Position numbers and translations under genes: made by a program. A stretch of DNA of 64,000 nucleotides from Paraburkholderia sediminicola (GTDB lineage Bacteria; Pseudomonadota; Gammaproteobacteria; Burkholderiales; Burkholderiaceae). This document shows positions 36,628-47,693 of this stretch, in pieces (positions within the stretch are counted from its first letter, which is position 1; every line of letters begins with the position of its first letter). A model generated the notes under the pieces. The model worked only from the letters and a program-made list of their open reading frames with translations. It did no database searches and was not told the DNA's origin. The stretch lies in NCBI RefSeq assembly GCF_902859805.1, contig NZ_CADIKC010000009.1, forward strand, positions 248,001 to 312,000, written 5' to 3'.

Positions 36628-36786
36628 GCGTTATTACAGCTTAGGCAAGGAACTTTTCCGGCTCAAGGCAGAATGCGCGTGGATTTGCGTAGGATTTCGC
36701 CGGAACAGTGCGGGTCTGTTTCCTACGCGCCGCTGCATGAAAGACGGCGGACCCATCAGGGAATACCAGAAAGCTTCATTTGGGCG

Positions 36787-36795
36787 TGCTATAAT
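36787..36795 (+). promoter_or_regulatory. Extended -10 promoter of typA
   Basis: TGCTATAAT is a perfect extended -10 (TGn plus TATAAT) 85 bp upstream of typA. The -35 position is weak, as often seen with extended -10 promoters. Confidence 0.65.
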
Positions 36796-36880
36796 GTTGG
36801 GTTCCCAAAAGTGCGCTTTGGGCTTTGTTGGCTTCGTACACAATGCTGCTGCTGGCGCACTCAACTGTCTCCAGGTTCCT

Positions 36881-38707
<1,827 letters not shown>

Positions 38708-39140
38708 ATCAGCATCGGCCTTAACTGGGCATGCTGTCAGGCAAAAAGCCACCTTCGGGTGGCTTTTGCCGTTTCTGGCCTGGTGGCATTCGCGGAGTGG
38801 TAGGCGGTAGTTTGCGTCCGGCCGGTCCGTAGGATCGCCCGCCGCTGTTGGATGCAGTTGTTCGCAGTTGGCGTTCTGTTTGTTCCCGTTTGTCCCCATT
38901 TCTCGCAGAAGACTGTTGCTAGAGCTGGGTAATGCGGCTGAAAGCCCGCCGTGACGGGCTCGAGCGGCAATCCGTCTGCTATCTGCACTATCCGTTCTGT
39001 GATATGCTCCCCGGGTGCAAAGTTTTAGGTCCTTCCAAGCAAGACTTGATTCGCGCAATCCGCTAAACGGTCAGGCCGTGTCGCGGAAGGTTCTGTAACC
39101 CGCTATTTCTCGAGAAACTCGAAGAAAGGTGAGCGTAAAA
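38708..39140. other. Intergenic region between typA and odhA
   Basis: This 433-bp gap holds the typA terminator (38741-38769) and the odhA promoter region. A possible extended -10 (TGTGATATGCT) lies near 38999, without a clear -35. No gene is seen. Confidence 0.5.
38741..38769 (+). terminator. Rho-independent terminator of typA
   Basis: A stem of about 12 bp (GCAAAAAGCCACC / GGTGGCTTTTGC) has a UUCG tetraloop and lies 34 bp after the typA stop. Confidence 0.9.
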
Positions 39141-42002
39141 ATGATGAAGCAATTCCAGTCGAACTCTTATCTGTTCGGCGGCAATGCTCCGTACGTAGAA
39201 GAAATGTACGAAGCGTATCTCGATAATCCGGCGTCAGTGCCCGAGAACTGGCGCAGCTATTTCGACGCGTTGCAGAACGTCCCTGCATCGGATGGCAGCA
39301 ATGCCAACGACGTGGCCCATGGCCCGATCGTCGAATCGTTTGCGCAACGGGCCAAGGCTAATGCCTTTATCCCGCGCACGGCGGCCGGCGGCGAAGACCT
39401 CGCTACCTCCCGCAAGCAAGTCTATGTGCAGTCCCTCATCGGCGCATATCGCTTCCTCGGCTCGCAATGGGCCAATCTCGATCCCCTGAAGCGCCGCGAA
39501 CGTCCCGCAATCCCCGAACTCGAACCCGCGTTCTACGACTTCACCGAAGCCGACATGGACCAGGAGTTCAGCGCCACGAATCTGTATTTCGGGTTCGAGC
39601 GTGCTTCGCTGCGCGAGATCGTCAAGGCCCTGCGTGACACGTACTGCGGCACGATCGGCGCCGAGTACATGTACATCAGCGATCCGGAACAGAAGCGCTG
39701 GTGGAAAGAGAAGCTCGAGTCGATCCGTTCGACGCCGAACTTCTCGAACGAAAAGAAAAAGCACATCCTGAATCGCCTGACGGCCGCTGAAGGCCTCGAG
39801 CGCTTCCTGCACACCAAGTACGTTGGCCAGAAACGCTTCTCGCTCGAAGGCGGCGAAAGCTTCATCGCCTCGATGGACGAAGTCGTGCGTCACGGCGGCG
39901 CCAACGGCGTTCAGGAAATCGTCATCGGCATGGCCCACCGTGGCCGTCTGAACGTGCTGGTCAATACGCTGGGCAAGATGCCGGCTGACCTGTTTGCCGA
40001 ATTCGAAGGCAAGCACCACGACGACCTGCCGGCTGGCGACGTGAAGTACCACAAGGGTTTCTCGTCGGACGTTTCGACCGAAGGCGGCCCGGTTCACCTG
40101 TCGCTCGCGTTCAACCCGTCGCACCTCGAAATCGTCAACCCGGTGGTCGAAGGTTCGGCGAAGGCGCGTATGGATCGCCGCGGCGACGACAGCGGCCTGC
40201 AAGTGCTGCCGGTGCAGATCCACGGCGACGCGGCCTTCGCAGGTCAGGGCGTCGTGATGGAAACGCTGAACCTCGCGCAAACGCGCGGTTACGGCACGCA
40301 CGGCACGCTGCACATCGTCATCAACAACCAGATCGGCTTCACGACGTCGGACCCGCGCGATTCGCGCTCCACGTTGTACTGCTCGGACGTCGTCAAGATG
40401 ATCGAGGCGCCGGTGCTGCACGTGAACGGTGACGATCCTGAAGCGGTCGTGCTGGCTACGCAGCTGGCTATCGACTTCCGGATGCAGTTCCACAAGGACG
40501 TGGTTGTCGACATCGTCTGCTTCCGCAAGCTGGGTCACAACGAGCAGGACACGCCGGCTGTCACGCAGCCGCTGATGTACAAGACGATTGCGAAGCACCC
40601 GGGCACGCGCGCGCTGTACGCTGAAAAGCTGGTGCAACAAGGCGTGATCACCGCGGCAGAAGGTGACGAATTCGTCAAGGCTTACCGCAAGGCGATGGAC
40701 GAAGGTCATCACACCGTCGACCCGGTGCTCTCGAACTACAAGAGCAAGTACGCGGTGGATTGGGTTCCGTTCCTGAACCGCAAGTGGACCGACGCAGCCG
40801 ACACGGCAGTGCCGCTGGCTGAGTTGAAGCGCCTTGCTGAGCGCGTCACCACGATCCCGGAAAACTTCAAGGTTCACCCGCTGGTCGAGCGCGTCATCAA
40901 CGACCGTCGCGCGATGGGCCGTGGTGAAGCGAAGCTCGACTGGGGCATGGGCGAACACCTGGCATTCGCGTCGCTGGTCGCATCGGGCTACGCAGTGCGC
41001 CTGACCGGTCAGGACTCGGGCCGCGGCACGTTCACGCACCGTCATGCAGTGCTGCACGATCAGAACCGCGAACGCTGGAACGACGGCACGTACGTGCCGC
41101 TGCAGAACATCGCCGAAGGTCAGGCGAAGTTCACGGTGATCGACTCGGTGCTGTCGGAAGAAGCGGTGCTGGGCTTCGAATACGGTTACTCGACCGCTGA
41201 ACCGAATACGTTCGTCGCATGGGAAGCGCAGTTCGGCGACTTCGTGAACGGCGCGCAAGTCGTGATCGACCAGTTCATCTCGTCGGGCGAAGTGAAGTGG
41301 GGCCGTGTCTCGGGTCTCACGATGCTGCTGCCGCATGGCTATGAAGGTCAGGGTCCGGAGCACTCGTCGGCACGTATCGAGCGTTTCCTGCAATTGTGCG
41401 CAGACCACAACATGCAGGTCGTTCAGCCGACCACGCCGGCGCAGATTTTCCACCTGTTGCGCCGTCAGATGATCCGCCTGTTCCGCAAGCCGCTGATCGT
41501 CGCTACGCCGAAGTCGCTGCTGCGTCACAAGGAAGCCGTGTCGGATCTGTCCGAACTGGCGAAGGGCGCGTTCCAGCCGATCCTCGGTGAAATCGACGAA
41601 GCGATCGAGCCGAAGAAGGTCAAGCGCGTGGTGGCCTGCTCGGGCCGCGTGTACTACGACCTGCTGGCACATCGCCGTGAATCGAAGTCGAACGACGTCG
41701 CAATCATCCGTATCGAACAGCTCTATCCGTTCGCGCATAAGCAGTTCGAAGCGGAAATGAAGAAGTACGACAACGCGACCGAAGTGGTGTGGGTGCAGGA
41801 CGAGCCGCAGAATCAAGGCCCGTGGTTCTACATCGAGCATCACCTGAAGGAAGGCATGAAGGAAGGGCAGAAGCTGGCATACAGCGGACGTCCGGCTTCG
41901 GCCTCGCCGGCAGTCGGCTATTACGCGAAGCACTACGAGCAGCAGAAGGCGCTGATCGAAGGCGCTTTCGGCCGCCTCAAGAGCGCGTCGATCGCTAAAT
42001 AA
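39141..42002 (+). CDS. sucA: 2-oxoglutarate dehydrogenase E1 component
   Basis: E1o decarboxylates 2-oxoglutarate with thiamine diphosphate and passes succinyl to the E2 lipoyl arm. Of 953 residues, the N-terminal E2-binding segment (SNSYLFGGNAPYVEEMYEAYL) precedes the ThDP domains: GMAHRGRLNVL near 263, the GDAAFAGQGVVMETLNL Mg/ThDP motif, and the C-terminal transketolase-like domain. AAAGGTGAG upstream fits a start at 39141; a GTG at 39129 is the alternative. It is the first gene of odhA-odhB-odhL. Confidence 0.97.
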   Translation: MMKQFQSNSYLFGGNAPYVEEMYEAYLDNPASVPENWRSYFDALQNVPASDGSNANDVAHGPIVESFAQRAKANAFIPRTAAGGEDLATSRKQVYVQSLIGAYRFLGSQWANLDPLKRRERPAIPELEPAFYDFTEADMDQEFSATNLYFGFERASLREIVKALRDTYCGTIGAEYMYISDPEQKRWWKEKLESIRSTPNFSNEKKKHILNRLTAAEGLERFLHTKYVGQKRFSLEGGESFIASMDEVVRHGGANGVQEIVIGMAHRGRLNVLVNTLGKMPADLFAEFEGKHHDDLPAGDVKYHKGFSSDVSTEGGPVHLSLAFNPSHLEIVNPVVEGSAKARMDRRGDDSGLQVLPVQIHGDAAFAGQGVVMETLNLAQTRGYGTHGTLHIVINNQIGFTTSDPRDSRSTLYCSDVVKMIEAPVLHVNGDDPEAVVLATQLAIDFRMQFHKDVVVDIVCFRKLGHNEQDTPAVTQPLMYKTIAKHPGTRALYAEKLVQQGVITAAEGDEFVKAYRKAMDEGHHTVDPVLSNYKSKYAVDWVPFLNRKWTDAADTAVPLAELKRLAERVTTIPENFKVHPLVERVINDRRAMGRGEAKLDWGMGEHLAFASLVASGYAVRLTGQDSGRGTFTHRHAVLHDQNRERWNDGTYVPLQNIAEGQAKFTVIDSVLSEEAVLGFEYGYSTAEPNTFVAWEAQFGDFVNGAQVVIDQFISSGEVKWGRVSGLTMLLPHGYEGQGPEHSSARIERFLQLCADHNMQVVQPTTPAQIFHLLRRQMIRLFRKPLIVATPKSLLRHKEAVSDLSELAKGAFQPILGEIDEAIEPKKVKRVVACSGRVYYDLLAHRRESKSNDVAIIRIEQLYPFAHKQFEAEMKKYDNATEVVWVQDEPQNQGPWFYIEHHLKEGMKEGQKLAYSGRPASASPAVGYYAKHYEQQKALIEGAFGRLKSASIAK

Positions 42003-42017
42003 GGAAAACAGACGAAC

Positions 42018-42042
42018 CGGGAAAGCGCGTTGCGCTTTCCCG
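42018..42042 (+). other. Hairpin between odhA and odhB
   Basis: A perfect 11-bp stem (CGGGAAAGCGC / GCGCTTTCCCG) with a 3-nt loop lies 15 bp after the odhA stop. It has no T run, so it is more likely an mRNA stability or processing element than a terminator. Confidence 0.6.
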
Positions 42043-42154
42043 TGCCGCGTTCAGTCACCACATGGTGGTTCGTTCCCGGCAAGTATGGTTCGCAGGCGGT
42101 CGTCGAGTACATAGATCGCGCGCCGTCACCCGATACGTATTCAGGATATTCATA

Positions 42155-43432
42155 ATGGCTATTGTTGAAGTCAAGGTTCCCCAGCTTTCCGAGTCGGTCT
42201 CGGAAGCCACGATGCTGCAGTGGAAGAAGAAGCCCGGCGAGGCTGTTGCTCAAGACGAAATTCTCATCGAAATCGAGACCGACAAGGTCGTGCTCGAAGT
42301 GCCGGCGCCCTCCGCCGGTGTGCTTGCACAAGTGATCTCGAACGACGGCGACATCGTCGTAGCGGATCAGGTGATCGCCAAGATCGACACCGAAGGCACG
42401 GCAGGCGCCGCTGCTGTCGAAGCCGAAGTGAAGCCGGCTCCCGCCGCCACGTTGGCACCGGCTGCTGCACCGGCCGCTCCGGCTGCATCCGCAACGGGTG
42501 CGAACACCGCTGCTTCGCCGGCTGCCGGCAAGCTGATGGCCGAGAAGGGTCTGGGCGCGGGCGACGTCGCCGGCACGGGCCGCGACGGCCGCATCACCAA
42601 GGGTGACGTGCTGACGGCAGGCGCACCGGCTGCCAAGGCTGCACCGGCACCGGCTGCTGCCGCACCGAAGGCTGCGAAGCCGTCGCTGCCGGACGTCAAG
42701 GCGCCGGCCTCGGCCGACCAATGGCTGAAGGACCGCCCGGAACAACGCGTGCCGATGTCGCGTCTGCGTGCGCGTATCGCCGAGCGTCTGCTCGAGTCGC
42801 AGCAAACCAACGCCATCCTCACCACGTTCAACGAAGTGAACATGGCGCCGGTGATGGACCTGCGCAACAAGTACAAAGACAAGTTCGAAAAGGAACATGG
42901 CGTGAAGCTGGGCTTCATGTCGTTCTTCGTGAAGGCGGCTGTTCACGCGCTGAAGAAATTCCCGCTCGTGAACGCGTCGATCGACGGTAACGACATCGTC
43001 TATCACGGCTACTTCGACATCGGTATCGCAGTCGGTTCGCCGCGTGGCCTGGTGGTGCCGATCCTGCGCAACGCAGATCAGCTGAGCCTCGCTGAAATCG
43101 AGAAGAAGATTGCTGAATTCGGCCAGAAGGCCAAGGACGGCAAGCTGTCGATCGAAGAAATGACGGGCGGTACGTTCTCGATCTCGAACGGTGGTGTGTT
43201 CGGTTCGATGCTGTCGACCCCGATTATCAACCCGCCGCAATCCGCCATTCTGGGCGTGCACGCCACGAAGGAACGCGCTGTGGTCGAGAACGGCCAGATC
43301 GTGATCCGCCCGATGAACTATCTGGCGCTGTCGTACGACCACCGGATCATCGACGGCCGCGAAGCGGTGCTGTCGCTGGTCGCGATGAAGGATGCGCTGG
43401 AAGACCCGGCGCGCCTGCTGCTCGACCTGTAA
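42155..43432 (+). CDS. sucB: 2-oxoglutarate dehydrogenase E2 (dihydrolipoyl succinyltransferase)
   Basis: E2o carries succinyl from E1 to CoA and forms the complex core. The 425 residues show a lipoyl domain (1-78, lipoylated K44 in EIETDKVVLEV), an Ala/Pro linker, a peripheral-subunit-binding domain (about 119-152: GKLMAEKGLGAGDVAGTGRD), a second linker and the catalytic domain. The active-site motif DHRIIDG lies near residue 394. The start at 42155 (MAIVEVKVP) is the family start; the longer frame from 42062 includes the spacer. Confidence 0.97.
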   Translation: MAIVEVKVPQLSESVSEATMLQWKKKPGEAVAQDEILIEIETDKVVLEVPAPSAGVLAQVISNDGDIVVADQVIAKIDTEGTAGAAAVEAEVKPAPAATLAPAAAPAAPAASATGANTAASPAAGKLMAEKGLGAGDVAGTGRDGRITKGDVLTAGAPAAKAAPAPAAAAPKAAKPSLPDVKAPASADQWLKDRPEQRVPMSRLRARIAERLLESQQTNAILTTFNEVNMAPVMDLRNKYKDKFEKEHGVKLGFMSFFVKAAVHALKKFPLVNASIDGNDIVYHGYFDIGIAVGSPRGLVVPILRNADQLSLAEIEKKIAEFGQKAKDGKLSIEEMTGGTFSISNGGVFGSMLSTPIINPPQSAILGVHATKERAVVENGQIVIRPMNYLALSYDHRIIDGREAVLSLVAMKDALEDPARLLLDL

Positions 43433-43446
43433 TCGACGGTATGGCC

Positions 43447-43478
43447 GGTGTCGGCTTGCCATCGCGCAAGCCGACACC
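43447..43478 (+). other. Hairpin after odhB
   Basis: A perfect 13-bp stem (GGTGTCGGCTTGC / GCAAGCCGACACC) with a 6-nt loop begins 14 bp after the odhB stop and has no T run. Confidence 0.6.
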
Positions 43479-43513
43479 ATATAAGCAGCACGTCTCTAGC
43501 ATTCCGCAGTACT

Positions 43514-43553
43514 GGATCGACGCGCGCCACGAAGCGTGGCCGCGCGTCGATCC
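43514..43553 (+). other. Long hairpin just upstream of odhL
   Basis: A 13-bp outer stem (GGATCGACGCGCG / CGCGCGTCGATCC) and a 5-bp inner stem (CCACG / CGTGG) share one bulged C and close on an AAG loop. It ends 18 nt before the odhL ATG, directly in front of the AAAGGA ribosome site. It could affect odhL translation or protect the 5' end of a processed mRNA. Confidence 0.65.
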
Positions 43554-43571
43554 GTCATCAAAAGGATTGTC

Positions 43572-45002
43572 ATGTCCAAAGAATTTGACGTCGTCGTGAT
43601 TGGCGCCGGCCCCGGCGGTTATATCGCCGCTATCCGCGCAGCGCAACTCGGCAAGACCGTCGCATGTATCGAAAAGTGGAAGAACCCGGCCGGCGCGCTG
43701 AAGCTCGGCGGCACGTGCCTGAACGTGGGTTGTATTCCGTCGAAGGCGCTGCTCGCGTCGTCGGAAGAATTTGAAAACGCGTCGCATCACCTCGCTGACC
43801 ACGGCATCTCCGTGGAAAACGTGTCGGTCGACATTTCGAAGATGCTGGCCCGCAAGGAAGGCATCGTCGAGAAGATGACCAAGGGCATCGAATTCCTGTT
43901 CCGCAAGAACAAGATCACGTGGCTCAAGGGCCATGGCAAGTTCACCGGCAAGACGGACGCCGGCGTGCAGATCGAAGTGAGCGGCGAAGGCGAAACCGAA
44001 GTCGTGACGGCGAAGAACGTCATCATTGCAACGGGTTCGAAGGCGCGTCACCTGCCGAACGTTCCGGTCGATAACAAGATCGTTGCCGACAACGAAGGCG
44101 CACTGACGTTCGACTCCGTGCCGAAGAAGCTCGCCGTGATCGGCGCAGGCGTGATCGGTCTGGAACTCGGTTCGGTGTGGCGCCGTCTGGGCGCGGACGT
44201 GACTGTGCTCGAAGCGCTGCCGGAATTCCTCGGCGCGGCTGACCAGGCCCTCGCTAAGGAAGCTGCCAAGCAATTCAAGAAGCAAGGTCTGGACATCCAC
44301 GTCGGCGTGAAGGTCGGCGAAATCAAGACCACGGACAAGAGCGTCACGATCAATTACACGGACAAGGACGGCAACGCGCAAACGCTTGAAGCCGACCGCC
44401 TGATCGTGTCGATCGGCCGCGTGCCGAATACCGACAACCTCGGTCTCGAAGCCATCGGCCTGAAGGCGAACGAGCGTGGTTTCATCGACGTCGACGACCA
44501 CTGCGCAACGGCTGTGCCGAACGTTTACGCGATCGGCGACGTGGTGCGTGGCCCGATGCTCGCGCACAAGGCTGAAGACGAAGGCGTGCTGGTTGCCGAA
44601 ATCATCGACGGTCAGAAGCCGCATATCGACTACAACTGCATTCCGTGGGTGATCTACACCGAACCGGAAATCGCGTGGGTCGGCAAGACCGAGCAGCAGC
44701 TGAAGGCCGAAGGCCGCGAAGTCAAGACGGGCCAGTTCCCGTTCATGGCGAACGGCCGCGCGCTGGGCATCAACAAGGCGGAGGGTTTCGTCAAGATGAT
44801 CGCCGACGCGAAGACCGACGAACTGCTCGGCGTGCACATCATCTCGGCAAACGCATCGGATCTGATCGCGGAAGCTGTGGTGGCGATGGAATTCAAGGCG
44901 GCGTCGGAAGACATCGGCCGCATTTGCCATCCGCACCCGTCGCTGTCGGAAGTTATGCGCGAAGCGGCTCTGGCCGTGGACAAGCGCGCGCTGAACATGT
45001 AA
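43572..45002 (+). CDS. lpdA: Dihydrolipoyl dehydrogenase (E3) of the 2-oxoglutarate dehydrogenase complex
   Basis: E3 reoxidises dihydrolipoyl groups with FAD and NAD+. Of 476 residues, the FAD-binding GAGPGGY is at 11-17 and the redox disulfide GGTCLNVGCIPSK has Cys49 and Cys54. An NAD-binding VIGAGVIGLELG lies near 195. The C-terminal His-Glu pair is in HPHPSLSEVMREAA. The start at 43572 follows AAAGGA. It is the last gene of the odh operon and ends before a terminator. Confidence 0.97.
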   Translation: MSKEFDVVVIGAGPGGYIAAIRAAQLGKTVACIEKWKNPAGALKLGGTCLNVGCIPSKALLASSEEFENASHHLADHGISVENVSVDISKMLARKEGIVEKMTKGIEFLFRKNKITWLKGHGKFTGKTDAGVQIEVSGEGETEVVTAKNVIIATGSKARHLPNVPVDNKIVADNEGALTFDSVPKKLAVIGAGVIGLELGSVWRRLGADVTVLEALPEFLGAADQALAKEAAKQFKKQGLDIHVGVKVGEIKTTDKSVTINYTDKDGNAQTLEADRLIVSIGRVPNTDNLGLEAIGLKANERGFIDVDDHCATAVPNVYAIGDVVRGPMLAHKAEDEGVLVAEIIDGQKPHIDYNCIPWVIYTEPEIAWVGKTEQQLKAEGREVKTGQFPFMANGRALGINKAEGFVKMIADAKTDELLGVHIISANASDLIAEAVVAMEFKAASEDIGRICHPHPSLSEVMREAALAVDKRALNM

Positions 45003-45043
45003 TCACGCGCACGCCTGACTGAACGCAACTCTGGCATCACCAC

Positions 45044-45081
45044 GAAGGCGGGCGGGTTCACTCCCTCCCGCCTTTCTTTTT
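45044..45081 (+). terminator. Rho-independent terminator of the odh operon
   Basis: The stem GAAGGCGGG / CCCGCCTTTC has a 14-nt loop, followed by TTCTTTTTG. It lies just before zapE. Confidence 0.8.
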
Positions 45082-45092
45082 GCAGCAACACA

Positions 45093-46190
45093 ATGAACGT
45101 CACCGAATACTACGAAAAAGAACTGCAGACGCGGGGTTATCAATCGGACCCGGCGCAACGCGCGGCGGTAGACCGTCTGCAGCGGTGCTATGAAGAGTGG
45201 ACCGAGTACAAATCGCGCCGCTCGAATGCGTTCAAGAAACTGCTCATCCATCCTGATCTGCCGCGCGGCGTGTATATGTGGGGCGGGGTAGGGCGCGGCA
45301 AGAGTTTCCTGATGGACAGCTTCTACATGATCGTGCCGCTGCACCGCAAAACGCGGCTGCATTTCCACGAGTTCATGCGCGAGGTCCATCGCGAACTGGA
45401 AGACCTGAAAGGCACCGCCGATCCGCTCGACGAACTCGCGCGCCGCATCGCCAAGCGCTACCGGTTGATCTGTTTCGACGAATTCCACGTCTCGGATATC
45501 GCCGACGCGATGATCCTCTACCGTCTGCTCGACAAGCTGTTCGAGAACGGCGTGCAATTCGTAATGACGTCCAACTACGATCCGGACACGCTCTATCCGG
45601 ACGGTCTGCATCGCGACCGCATGCTGCCGGCCATCGAACTGATCAAGTCGAAGCTCGACGTGATCAATGTCGACGCGGGGATCGACTACCGTAAGCGCAC
45701 GCTGGCTCAGGTCGAGGTGTATCACACGCCGCTCGGCGCGGCGTCGGACAAAGCGTTGCGCGACGCGTTTTCACGACTGGCCGCGGTTCCTGATGAGAGC
45801 CCGATCCTGCGCATTGAAAAGCGCGAGCTGAAGGCGCTGCGGCGTGCTGACGGCGTCGTGTGGTTCGATTTTGCGACGCTCTGCGGCGGTCCGCGTTCGC
45901 AGAACGATTATCTGGAGCTGGCGAGCCGCTTTCACGCTGTGATCCTGTCGGGCGTGCCGCAGATGTCGGTGCGCATGGCTTCGGAGGCGCGCCGCTTTAC
46001 CTGGCTGATCGACGTGTTCTACGACCACAAGGTCAAGCTGCTGATGTCGGCTGCGGTGCCGCCCGATCAGCTGTATGTCGACGGTCCGATGGCCAACGAA
46101 TTCGCACGCACGGTCTCGCGCATCGTCGAAATGCAATCGAAAGAATATCTCGACACACCGCGTCGGCTCGTCGACACATCGCTGACTTAA
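45093..46190 (+). CDS. zapE: AFG1-family ATPase ZapE (cell division)
   Basis: ZapE is an AAA+-like ATPase of the AFG1 family that in E. coli associates with the Z ring under low oxygen or stress. The 365-residue protein shows Walker A GGVGRGKS at 64-71, Walker B LICFDEFHVSD near 124-134, and the sensor region FVMTSNYDPDTLYPDGLHRDRMLP. It starts at 45093, 12 bp after the odh terminator, so it may have its own promoter or be reached by read-through. Confidence 0.94.
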   Translation: MNVTEYYEKELQTRGYQSDPAQRAAVDRLQRCYEEWTEYKSRRSNAFKKLLIHPDLPRGVYMWGGVGRGKSFLMDSFYMIVPLHRKTRLHFHEFMREVHRELEDLKGTADPLDELARRIAKRYRLICFDEFHVSDIADAMILYRLLDKLFENGVQFVMTSNYDPDTLYPDGLHRDRMLPAIELIKSKLDVINVDAGIDYRKRTLAQVEVYHTPLGAASDKALRDAFSRLAAVPDESPILRIEKRELKALRRADGVVWFDFATLCGGPRSQNDYLELASRFHAVILSGVPQMSVRMASEARRFTWLIDVFYDHKVKLLMSAAVPPDQLYVDGPMANEFARTVSRIVEMQSKEYLDTPRRLVDTSLT

Positions 46191-46352
46191 GCCGCCGCGT
46201 GACGCGGGCGCGGATGCTTTTGCGATAGATCACGGTCCGCTTGTCGAAGAGGCGGAGTCCGAAGTCGTATTTTTAAGATTCGGATTGGTCTTATGTTCCG
46301 TCCGCGGACGACTGGATATCTTCTTTGTCATGGTTCTGACAAAGGAGAAGCC

Positions 46353-46802
46353 ATGAATCCGTACCGTGATATCAATGATGAAGAATGGCAACGTGTTGCA
46401 CCGTTGCTCCCCGAACTGCGTCCGCGTTCCGAACTGCGCGGCCGGCCACTCGCCAACACGCGCTCCGTGCTCAACGGCGTGCTGTGGGTGATGTATAGCG
46501 GCGCGACGTGGTCCGCCATGCCGCGCAAATATCCGTCGTATCAAACTTGCCATCGCCGCTTCAAGGCGTGGTATGAGTCCGGCGTACTCAAGCGCGTCAT
46601 GGACCAGTTGTTCGGTGCAGCGAGCGAGGAACTTTGCAACTTGATGGAAGCGCGCATGCGCACGCATGTGAGCGCGGAACAGAAGGGCGTTGAGGCAGAG
46701 AAAGTGCCCGCGGCAGTGCCACCGGTGTACAGCCCGGCAGCGGCCAAGCCGTTACCGTCTTCGCCATTCGCGTACGCGTCGCCGTTCAAGCACGCTGCAT
46801 GA
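46353..46802 (+). CDS. Orphan DUF4096 (IS5-type transposase N-terminal domain) protein, second copy
   Basis: A 149-residue protein. Residues 5-90 match the DUF4096 region of IS5-group transposases (INDEEWQRVAPLLPELRPRS, RGRPLANTRSVLNGVLWVMYSG, MPRKYPSYQTCHRRFKAWYESG). The DDE domain is absent; instead there is a unique helical segment and an Ala/Pro-rich tail. A strong AAGGAG precedes the start at 46353. No flanking inverted repeats are seen. It is a divergent paralogue of the gene at 17823-18224 and may be a domesticated DNA-binding protein. Confidence 0.82.
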   Translation: MNPYRDINDEEWQRVAPLLPELRPRSELRGRPLANTRSVLNGVLWVMYSGATWSAMPRKYPSYQTCHRRFKAWYESGVLKRVMDQLFGAASEELCNLMEARMRTHVSAEQKGVEAEKVPAAVPPVYSPAAAKPLPSSPFAYASPFKHAA

Positions 46803-46825
46803 GAACCTCAACCAGCCAGACTCAA

Positions 46826-46864
46826 ACAAAAAAACGGCCGCACGATGGCGATCGTCGGCCGTTT
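46826..46864 (-). terminator. Rho-independent terminator downstream of the DUF2147 gene
   Basis: The stem AAACGGCCG...ACGAT / ATCGT...CGGCCGTTT is followed on the minus strand by seven T. On the plus strand its T run is weak (TTTCTTG), so it may also partly end the DUF4096 transcript. Confidence 0.85.
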
Positions 46865-46956
46865 CTTGTGGTTCCATTCTGGCAGCAGATACGGCCCTGA
46901 TGGAACACTACCTTCGCGCGTCAGGCATCGGCGCCTGAACGACGCGCTTCATATCT

Positions 46957-47442
46957 TTACTGCTGGCGAATCCAGGTCTGCGAGCGGCCCAGCAGCGAAA
47001 CGCCAATATAGCCACGCACCACCAGCTTGTTCCCACCGTCTTCCAGGTGCATTTTGCACTTGTAGACCTTGCCGTTTTCCGGGTCGAGAATCTGCCCGTG
47101 ATCCCAACCGTCGCCGTCCTTTTTCATATCGTTGATGATCGTCATGCCGAGGATCAATTGGTCCTTGCGCGCGTCCGTGCATTCAGTGCAGCGGCGATCC
47201 GGTTGATCGTTCGCGCTGAGTCCCTTAACCACCTTGCCGCTCAGCGAGCCGCTGCTGTCCTGTGCAATTTGCACGAGTGCCTTGGGCTGGCCGGTGTGAT
47301 CGTCGATGGTTTGCCACATACCGATCGGGGAATCGGCCTGCGCCATCGCCGTGACGGCGCTAACGAGCAGCACGCCCGCGAGGGCGGCATGTTTGGCTGT
47401 GCGAAGCGCGATTGCGCGCGCGCGTTGAGTGAATTGCATCAT
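46957..47442 (-). CDS. Exported DUF2147-family protein
   Basis: A 161-residue protein with a signal peptide (cleavage near residue 35, AVTAMAQADSP). The mature part has the DUF2147 pattern: GMWQTIDDHTGQPKALVQI, the CTEC pair, DQLILGMTIINDMKKDGDGW and a DPENGKVYKCKMHLEDGG beta-barrel segment. Family members are periplasmic, of unknown function. AAGGAGGAAG precedes the start. It lies downstream of the TpsB-like gene with 251 bp between, so it is probably a separate unit. Confidence 0.9.
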   Translation of the reverse strand: MMQFTQRARAIALRTAKHAALAGVLLVSAVTAMAQADSPIGMWQTIDDHTGQPKALVQIAQDSSGSLSGKVVKGLSANDQPDRRCTECTDARKDQLILGMTIINDMKKDGDGWDHGQILDPENGKVYKCKMHLEDGGNKLVVRGYIGVSLLGRSQTWIRQQ

Positions 47443-47693
47443 TGTCTTCCTCCTTGATTAAAGACGGCGCGATCATGGTCGCGCGGCGTTATTGGCGTCT
47501 CGGGCGGTCTTTAGTTGCGGGCTGCCGTGATGCCTGGTATTGCCTCTCAGATTCAACTTCGGCACATCGGTGTGTGCGGTGTACGGCTCGCGGCCCGGGT
47601 GTCGCGGGTCGCATACCGTCAGCGCAGAATACGTGAAAGTGCGCGTGTCGTTTGATAGTGGAACCTCTAATCAGGACGCGGCACTTTCGAACC

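Larger units (their letters stand above)
36563..36880. other. Divergent control region between marR and typA
   Basis: This 318-bp gap contains the marR promoter (36598-36627) and the extended -10 promoter of typA (36787-36795). No gene is seen. Confidence 0.6.

Noticed and set aside
42018..42042. Transcription terminator between odhA and odhB
   Set aside because: The stem lacks a T run and the genes must be co-expressed, so I list it as a processing or stability hairpin.
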